From: Klebsiella pneumoniae
Lineage (GTDB): Bacteria > Bacteroidota > Bacteroidia > Flavobacteriales > Flavobacteriaceae
DNA: 5,230 nucleotides
Reading direction: 5' to 3'
Assembly: GCA_943325355.2 (NCBI GenBank)
Contig: CALPPA020000155.1
Coordinates: forward strand, 1-5,230
Under the pieces are notes generated by a model. That model had not been told where the DNA came from, searched no databases, and worked only from the letters and a program-made list of their open reading frames with translations. The number at the start of each line of letters is the position of its first letter. Position 1 is the stretch's first letter. Below, one piece after another: positions 1 to 5,230 of the stretch. The translations under genes were made by a program, and so were the position numbers.

Positions 1-2300
1 ATCCCTCTAATGTAAATTCTATTTATAGCAAACCGCTGCCTAGCGAAATGATTCCACATGTTTTGCCCGCAAGCGCATCAGGGAAATACTATTGCCCAAT
101 GTTTTGCGAAGGCGATAAAGTCTACGACTCCCAAGTGGGTTGTCCGGTTTGTGGAATGGATTTAGTCAAAGCACCCGATTTGAATGCCATTAAAGTACAA
201 TATACTTGCCCGATGCATCCCGAAATCATTCAGAATACACCCGGAAATTGTTCCATTTGCGGAATGGATTTGGTACCAATGAAACCCATAGAAGATGAAG
301 AAAACAAGCCTTATAACGACTTGTTACACAAAATGAAAATTGCTCTGGTGTTTACCATTCCTGTTTTTATTATTTCGATGATGGAAATGCTACACAACAA
401 TCCGTTGTTGCGAATTATGGAAACCCAAAAGTGGAATTGGATTCAATTTATCCTTTCACTTCCAGTGGTTTTTTACGCAGGTTGGATGTTTTTTGTAAGA
501 GCTTGGAAATCCATCCTGACTTGGAATCTCAATATGTTTACGTTGATAGGCATTGGAACCGGAATTGCATTTTTATTCAGTCTTGCAGGATTATTGTTCC
601 CCGAATATTTCCCGGAAGAATTTAAACATCACGGCAGCGTTTCACTTTATTTTGAAGCTTCGGTGGTAATATTGACTTTGGTCTTGTTGGGACAATTAAT
701 GGAAGCCAAAGCGCACGGACAAACGAATAAAGCTATTAAAGAATTGTTGAAACTCGCTCCAACGGAAGCAACTTTAGTTTTCGAAGGAAGCGACAAAATA
801 ATCTCCATTCACGACATCAAAAAAGGCGATTTATTACGTGTAAAACCTGGAGAAAAAATTCCAGTTGACGGAAAAATTACCGATGGCGAAAGTACCATAG
901 ACGAATCGATGATTTCGGGAGAACCTATTCCTGTTGACAAAAATGTTGGTGATACTGTTATTGCGGGAACCATCAACGGCAATAAATCTTTTGTTATGGT
1001 TGCCGAAAAAGTAGGGGCGGAAACGCTGCTTTCGCAAATTGTGCAAATGGTCAATGATGCCAGTCGGTCGAGAGCACCCATCCAAAAATTAGCCGACAGT
1101 ATTGCCAAATATTTTGTACCAACTGTGGTTATTATTTCAATTATAACTTTTATTGTTTGGGCGAATTTCGGACCAGAACCTGCTATGGTTTATGGTTTTA
1201 TCAATGCAATTGCAGTTTTGATTATTGCTTGTCCGTGCGCTTTGGGATTGGCAACGCCAATGTCGGTTATGGTTGGAGTAGGCAAGGGAGCACAATCGGG
1301 AGTTTTGATAAAGAATGCCGAGGCTTTGGAAAATATGAACAAAGTAAATGTCCTAATAACCGATAAAACAGGAACGATTACGGAAGGAAAACCATCGGTC
1401 GAAAAAGTATTTTCTGTGAATGATGAAGGGGCGAATTTGTTGCAAAAAATCGCTTCCCTGAATCAATACAGTGAACATCCATTGGCGCAAGCCGTAGTGA
1501 ATTATGCCAAATCCACAACTATTTCTTTAATAGAAGTAAAGGATTTCGAAGCCATTTCCGGCAAAGGCGTCATTGGAACGGTTGCCCATAAAAAAGTTGC
1601 TTTAGGAAACAAAAAACTGATGGAGCAAGTAAATTCAACTGTTTCTGATGATTTGGAAACTAAAATTATAGCCGAACAAAAACTCGGGAAAACGGTTTCC
1701 TATATCTCCGTTGATGGAGTTGTCGCAGGTTTTGTGTCGATTTCCGATAAAATTAAACCGACGAGTGTTGCCGCCATAAAGGATTTAATGCGTCAAGGAA
1801 TCGAAGTAATTATGATTACCGGCGACAATGAAAACACAGCCAAAGCGGTCGCCGACGAATTGCATTTGACTCGTTTTATGGCTAATTGTTTACCCGAAGA
1901 TAAACTCAAGGAAATTAAACGCTTACAAGCTCAAGGAAAAATTGTTGCGATGGCAGGCGACGGAATCAACGATGCTCCTGCTTTGGCGCAAGCCGACATC
2001 GGAATCGCGATGGGAACAGGCACGGATGTAGCGATTGAAAGTGCCAAAATCACTTTGGTAAAAGGCGATTTGCAGGGAATCGTAAAAGCCAAAAATCTAA
2101 GTCATGCCGTAATGCGAAACATCAAACAGAATTTGTTTTTTGCTTTTATTTATAATGTTTTGGGAATTTCAGTTGCGGCAGGAGTTCTTTATCCTGTTTT
2201 TGGGATATTGTTATCACCAATGATTGCGGCTGCTGCGATGAGTTTTAGCTCCGTTTCCGTCATAATGAATTCATTAAGATTGAGGAGTTTTAAATTGTAA
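1..2300 (+). CDS. copA: Cu(I)-exporting P1B-type ATPase, CopA-like (5' end missing)
   Basis: Inner-membrane pump that uses ATP to expel Cu(I) from the cytoplasm. The frame is open to the left edge (first full codon at 3). The first ATG at 48 has no ribosome binding site, so it is probably internal and the gene is 5'-truncated. Numbering from that Met: two Cys-rich heavy-metal-binding modules (about 14-40 and 52-78, each CPM...CxxCGMDL), then membrane helices near 99-116, 130-149, 163-184 and 201-218. The actuator domain has SGEP at 290-293. The transport helix has CPC at 395-397, followed by the phosphorylation motif DKTGT (Asp439), the nucleotide-domain HP (477-478), TGDN (591-594) and GDGINDAP (637-644). 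The last two helices carry YN (702-703) and MSFSS (731-735). CPC + YN + MxxSS is the Cu(I) (P1B-1) signature; Ag(I) is a possible second substrate. The body is full length with no frameshift. Flavobacterial relatives often carry an HMA domain before the modules; that would lie outside the window. No copper regulator or chaperone is visible. Confidence 0.95.
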   Translation, partial: PSNVNSIYSKPLPSEMIPHVLPASASGKYYCPMFCEGDKVYDSQVGCPVCGMDLVKAPDLNAIKVQYTCPMHPEIIQNTPGNCSICGMDLVPMKPIEDEENKPYNDLLHKMKIALVFTIPVFIISMMEMLHNNPLLRIMETQKWNWIQFILSLPVVFYAGWMFFVRAWKSILTWNLNMFTLIGIGTGIAFLFSLAGLLFPEYFPEEFKHHGSVSLYFEASVVILTLVLLGQLMEAKAHGQTNKAIKELLKLAPTEATLVFEGSDKIISIHDIKKGDLLRVKPGEKIPVDGKITDGESTIDESMISGEPIPVDKNVGDTVIAGTINGNKSFVMVAEKVGAETLLSQIVQMVNDASRSRAPIQKLADSIAKYFVPTVVIISIITFIVWANFGPEPAMVYGFINAIAVLIIACPCALGLATPMSVMVGVGKGAQSGVLIKNAEALENMNKVNVLITDKTGTITEGKPSVEKVFSVNDEGANLLQKIASLNQYSEHPLAQAVVNYAKSTTISLIEVKDFEAISGKGVIGTVAHKKVALGNKKLMEQVNSTVSDDLETKIIAEQKLGKTVSYISVDGVVAGFVSISDKIKPTSVAAIKDLMRQGIEVIMITGDNENTAKAVADELHLTRFMANCLPEDKLKEIKRLQAQGKIVAMAGDGINDAPALAQADIGIAMGTGTDVAIESAKITLVKGDLQGIVKAKNLSHAVMRNIKQNLFFAFIYNVLGISVAAGVLYPVFGILLSPMIAAAAMSFSSVSVIMNSLRLRSFKL

Positions 2301-2387
2301 AACCGTCATAAATAGTTTAACTTCAAAATTGTATTTATAGATTGAGCACAGATTAAAAGCGAATACACTATATAAAAAGGAGGTTTT

Positions 2388-2418
2388 TAAATTTGCAAAC
2401 TTAGTTTGCCTATATTTG
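2388..2418 (+). promoter_or_regulatory. Putative Bacteroidota-type promoter of the cheB-cheR fusion
   Basis: Two exact matches to the Bacteroidota -7 consensus TAnnTTTG are seen: TAAATTTG at 2388-2395 and TATATTTG at 2411-2418. The downstream box is the better candidate: the TTTG at 2392-2395 can act as its -33 element, although the 15-base spacing is shorter than the usual 17-23. Transcription would then begin near 2423-2427, leaving a leader of roughly 65-70 bases before the ATG at 2492. The upstream box has no TTG at the expected distance. The boxes are visible in the sequence; their use as a promoter is inferred, and such AT-rich matches also arise by chance. Confidence 0.5.
2395..2409. 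repeat. Perfect 6+6 inverted repeat at the putative promoter
   Basis: GCAAAC (2395-2400), a TTA loop (2401-2403) and GTTTGC (2404-2409) form an exact inverted repeat that ends one base before the TATATTTG box and occupies most of the -33 to -7 spacer. It could be an operator half-site pair for a dimeric regulator. It is not a terminator, as no T-run follows. It would lie upstream of the predicted transcription start, so a role in the DNA rather than the RNA is more likely. Function is unproven. Confidence 0.45.
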
Positions 2419-2491
2419 TAATGAAAAGCACCTGTTAAAAGGAGTGGTTAATAAAGTACTACTTAAACCTAATCCAAAAAAAACTGGTGAA

Positions 2492-5230
2492 ATGAAATCA
2501 AATTCTTCCATAAAAAACACTGCTCTACTTACTAAACTTTCCAATGATCAGATAGATACTTCTTTGTCATCACAAAAAAGTAATGCTGCTAAAAAAACTA
2601 ATCCATTTACTGTGGTTGCTATTGGCGCATCGGCTGGCGGACTGGAGGCTATCACCGAATTGTTGAAAAATCTATCGCCAACTACTGGTATGGCATTTAT
2701 TTATGTACAGCATTTAAGTCCTGATCATAAAAGTATGCTTTCGTCCATCTTGTCAAAAACAACGCAAATGCAAGTTCAGGACATTGATGATATGAAAAAA
2801 ATGATTCCTAATAATGTCTATGTCATCCCGTACAATAAAGGAATTGAAGTTACCGATGGGCATATCAAATTAATTCCTCGTACAAAAGGTGGTCCTGCAA
2901 TTTCAATAGACATCCTCTTTTCTTCTTTGGCCGAGACTCACAAAGAAAATGTTATTGGAGTTATTTTATCTGGTAGCGCTCACGATGGAACTATTGGCTT
3001 GCGAGACATAAAATTGGCAGGTGGAATCACTTTTGCACAAGATGATTCGGCGAGATTTACTAGTATGCCAGATTCTGCTATTGCCGATGGTATGGTCGAT
3101 TATGTGATGTCCCCTGCCGAAATTGGAATCGAACTAACAAGAATGAACAAAAACCCTTTGAAAATCAGAGGAACAAATAAAAAAACTACCACAGTTGACT
3201 TTGGGACTAATAATCCAGATTTAAAAAATATTGTACAGTATTTGCATAGTAAAAAAAATGTTGATTTTAGTCATTATAAAATGAATACTATCAATAGGAG
3301 AATACAAAGAAGAATGGGCATTAATAAATTGAATACACTAAAACAATATAGTGAATTGTTGGTGTCAGATGTTGCTGAATCAGATTTTTTGTATCAAGAT
3401 TTGTTAATAAATGTAACTGATTTTTTTAGAGATACCGATGCTTTTTTACTGTTGAAAAGCACTATTTTACCTCAATTATTAAAAACAAAGGAAGCAGGAG
3501 AAACACTAAGATTATGGGTTGCAGCCTGTGCTACTGGTGAAGAAGTATATTCCATTGCCATGCTTTTATTTGAAATAAGGGAAGAAACCAAATTAGATGT
3601 TCCTTTTCAGATTTTTGCATCAGACTTAAGTATAGGAGCCATTACCAGTGCCCGTATTGGCGAATATACTGCTGCACAAGTGGCAAAAGTGAGTCCTGAA
3701 AGGTTAGAACGTTTTTTTACAAAATCTAAAAACAAATATCGCATTACAAAATCGCTACGCGATAGCTGTATTTTTGCCCATCATAATATTTTAAGTGACC
3801 CTCCTTTTTCTAGAATGGATTTTATCAGTTGTAGAAATATGCTCATTTATCTGGATCTTACGGCGCAAAATAAAGCAATAGCAACTTTTCATTATGCGCT
3901 AAACGATGGTGGTTGTTTAATGCTTGGAAAATCTGAAACCATTGGAACATCAGTTCAGTTTTTTATAACAATTGATAAAAAATTTAAGTTTTATTCTCGG
4001 AAAAAAAACACAACACTTCGCTCTTTTTCTAATCTAAGTTCACGAAATACTCCAATAACGATGCTTAATAAAAATACTAGCTCAAACGAACCCTTCAAAA
4101 AAACACAACTTTCTACTGCCGGAAATCTTGGTAATGCTTTTGATGCTGTTCTATTGGAACACCACGTTCCAGCAAGTGTTATCATTAATTACGATTTAGA
4201 GATTCTTCAATTTAGAGGTTCCACCGCATTATATCTGCAACATTCGCCAGGAAAAGCCAGTTTCAATATTTTGAAAATGGTGCATCTCGAAATGACTTTT
4301 GAGTTGCGTATTGCCATTCATCAAGCCATTAAAACCCAAAAGCCAGTTCTAAAAATGGGTATAGAACTGAATAGGGACCTAAAGGACAATACCATTCAAA
4401 TCGTAAATATCGAAGTCATACCACTTATTTTAGATGGCGAAGAACCACTGCTAATAGTTGTTTTTACCGGGCAACAACAAATTGAACAAGAAGTTGATCC
4501 TAAAAAAGCACAACAAAAAAATTCACTTGCCAAAGACCGACGCATCAAAAAACTGGAAGAAGAATTAACATCCGCGCGAGCTGATATGGGCTCGATAACT
4601 AACGATCAAGAATTGGCAAACGAGGAATTGCAGAGTGCCAATGAAGAAATTGTTTCAAGCAATGAAGAATTACAAAGTTTAAATGAAGAACTAGAAACCT
4701 CAAAGGAAGAAATTGAATCGACTAATGAAGAATTGAACACGAATATTCAAGAATTGCACACCCGTATTCAACAAGTAGAAGAATTAAATAATTTTAATGA
4801 AGCCCTTCTTTCAACGGTACACGAACCGGTTTTGGTTTTGGACCAGGACATTAAAATTAAATCGGCCAACAAATCTTTTTATAAAACATTTCAAGTAACT
4901 GAAGCCGAAATCATCGGGAAATCTTTATACAAATTAGGAAATAGTCAATGGAATATTCCAAAACTTCGAGAATTATTAGAAGAAATTGTTCCAAAAAACA
5001 ATAGCTTTTATGATTATGAAGTAGAACATGTTTTTCCTACAATAGGTCGTAAAGTTATGGTGCTTAACGCTCATAGAATACTACAACAAAGTGTCAATGA
5101 AGAACTTATTGTGTTGACAATCGTAGATAATACAGAAATAAGAAGATTATCTACTGAACTACAAATAAGAGAGAAGAAAGCACTAGAAGAAGAATTAGAA
5201 ATTGAGAAAAAAGCTTTCAAATTGATCGAA
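2492..5230 (+). CDS. CheB-CheR fusion with PAS domains, signalling protein (3' end missing)
   Basis: Probable cytoplasmic sensor/signalling protein; 913 codons are open to the right edge with no stop. In order: a polar N-terminal tail (1-38); a CheB methylesterase domain (about 39-215) with GASAGG (Ser47), QHLSPDH (His74) and SGSAHDGT (Asp165), matching the Ser-His-Asp triad; a CheR N-terminal helical domain (about 240-330) with basic RRIQRRM (269-275) and NVTDFFRD (307-314); and a CheR SAM-binding domain with ACATGEE (345-351), ASD (376-378) and CRNMLIY (447-453), up to about 505. A Ser/Asn/Lys-rich linker follows, then a weak PAS-like region (about 548-665), a coiled coil (about 680-765) with NEEL heptads, a PAS domain (about 766-885) and a new helix at the cut end. 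There is no receiver domain before CheB, so esterase control by phosphorylation is not of the classical CheB kind. Relatives commonly continue into a histidine kinase, which cannot be seen here. The ATG at 2492 is preferred; an in-frame GTG at 2444 would add 16 residues. No chemotaxis receptor, cheA or cheW is nearby, so a classical chemotaxis role is uncertain. Confidence 0.92.
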   Translation, partial: MKSNSSIKNTALLTKLSNDQIDTSLSSQKSNAAKKTNPFTVVAIGASAGGLEAITELLKNLSPTTGMAFIYVQHLSPDHKSMLSSILSKTTQMQVQDIDDMKKMIPNNVYVIPYNKGIEVTDGHIKLIPRTKGGPAISIDILFSSLAETHKENVIGVILSGSAHDGTIGLRDIKLAGGITFAQDDSARFTSMPDSAIADGMVDYVMSPAEIGIELTRMNKNPLKIRGTNKKTTTVDFGTNNPDLKNIVQYLHSKKNVDFSHYKMNTINRRIQRRMGINKLNTLKQYSELLVSDVAESDFLYQDLLINVTDFFRDTDAFLLLKSTILPQLLKTKEAGETLRLWVAACATGEEVYSIAMLLFEIREETKLDVPFQIFASDLSIGAITSARIGEYTAAQVAKVSPERLERFFTKSKNKYRITKSLRDSCIFAHHNILSDPPFSRMDFISCRNMLIYLDLTAQNKAIATFHYALNDGGCLMLGKSETIGTSVQFFITIDKKFKFYSRKKNTTLRSFSNLSSRNTPITMLNKNTSSNEPFKKTQLSTAGNLGNAFDAVLLEHHVPASVIINYDLEILQFRGSTALYLQHSPGKASFNILKMVHLEMTFELRIAIHQAIKTQKPVLKMGIELNRDLKDNTIQIVNIEVIPLILDGEEPLLIVVFTGQQQIEQEVDPKKAQQKNSLAKDRRIKKLEEELTSARADMGSITNDQELANEELQSANEEIVSSNEELQSLNEELETSKEEIESTNEELNTNIQELHTRIQQVEELNNFNEALLSTVHEPVLVLDQDIKIKSANKSFYKTFQVTEAEIIGKSLYKLGNSQWNIPKLRELLEEIVPKNNSFYDYEVEHVFPTIGRKVMVLNAHRILQQSVNEELIVLTIVDNTEIRRLSTELQIREKKALEEELEIEKKAFKLIE
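4616..4762 (+). repeat. 21-base coding repeats giving NEEL heptad coiled coil
   Basis: Within the CheB-CheR fusion, residues 709-750 are six consecutive seven-residue units of pattern x-[NK]-E-E-[LI]-[QEVN]-[ST], followed by a seventh, degenerate unit (751-757, NIQELHT). The DNA shows a matching 21-base period with frequent AATGAAGAA cores, but codons differ between units, so the repeat is held at protein level rather than being a fresh duplication. It is the linker typically found between the CheR part and the downstream PAS part in this family, probably a dimeric parallel coiled coil that transmits signals along the protein. Confidence 0.85.

Larger units (their letters stand above)
2301..2491. 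other. Intergenic gap between copA-like and cheB-cheR fusion genes
   Basis: This 191-base AT-rich gap has no credible gene. It contains two TAnnTTTG boxes (2388-2395 and 2411-2418), a perfect short inverted repeat (2395-2409), and two purine-rich tracts resembling Shine-Dalgarno sequences (AGGAGGT at 2378-2384, AAAAGGAG at 2437-2444) that lie too far from the ATG at 2492 to serve it. The only terminator-like element after the ATPase is an A/T-only 7-bp stem (2308-2314 with 2332-2338, 17-base loop) with no T-tract, so I do not call a terminator. The size of the gap and the promoter boxes suggest that the two genes are transcribed separately. Confidence 0.7.

Noticed and set aside
809..1108. 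Minus-strand open frames of 99 and 83 codons
   Set aside because: They lie antisense inside the ATPase actuator-domain coding region, resemble no known protein, and have no promoter or start signal.
431..1366. Plus-strand open frames at 431-625 and 1157-1366
   Set aside because: They are out-of-frame shadows within the ATPase gene, with unlikely composition and no start signals.
2308..2338. Inverted repeat ATAAATA/TATTTAT after the ATPase as a terminator
   Set aside because: The stem is all A/T with a 17-base loop and no T-tract follows; chance is likely in such AT-rich DNA.
2421..2438. Five-codon upstream ORF (MKSTC) as a leader peptide
   Set aside because: It is too short, has no ribosome binding site at working distance, and has no attenuator-like structure after it.
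2301..2491. Co-transcription of the ATPase and CheB-CheR genes as a copper-sensing operon
   Set aside because: The gap is 191 bases with its own promoter-like boxes, and the signalling protein shows no metal-binding motif in the visible part.
3991..4185. Minus-strand 64-codon open frame
   Set aside because: It is antisense to the linker and PAS-like region of the CheB-CheR fusion and shows no protein-like features.

Overview
This is a 5.2 kb piece of a low-GC bacterial chromosome carrying two long genes, both on the + strand and both cut by the window edges. Several traits point to Bacteroidota, most likely Flavobacteriaceae. Codons are AT-rich, neither start used has a Shine-Dalgarno sequence in front of it, and the gap between the genes holds two exact TAnnTTTG (-7 type) promoter boxes. 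The ATPase begins with two small Cys-rich heavy-metal-binding modules, an arrangement common in that group. Genus or species cannot be fixed from the sequence alone.

Layout. Positions 1-2300 hold a Cu(I)-type P1B ATPase (CopA-like). Its frame is open to the left edge, so the true start and probably an N-terminal HMA domain lie outside. Positions 2301-2491 are a 191-base intergenic gap with the likely promoter of the next gene, a perfect 6+6 hairpin beside the -7 box, two stranded purine-rich SD-like tracts, and no convincing terminator. Positions 2492-5230 hold a CheB-CheR fusion continuing into a PAS-like domain, a striking NEEL heptad coiled coil, a second PAS domain and the start of another helix. 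This gene runs off the right edge with no stop, and 913 codons are visible.

How they work. The ATPase would pump copper out of the cytoplasm, with its N-terminal Cys/His modules sensing or delivering metal. The second protein is a cytoplasmic signalling protein. It combines intact glutamate methylesterase and methyltransferase active sites with PAS sensor modules, and probably ends in a histidine kinase or similar output beyond the window. Nothing in the sequence ties the two functions together. The gap and its own promoter boxes suggest separate transcription units that happen to be adjacent.

I found no RNA gene, mobile element, CRISPR array or clearly new system. The most notable points are the combined esterase/transferase signalling protein with no receiver domain, its near-perfect heptad linker, the promoter/hairpin arrangement, and a His-to-Phe change in the first metal-binding module of the ATPase.
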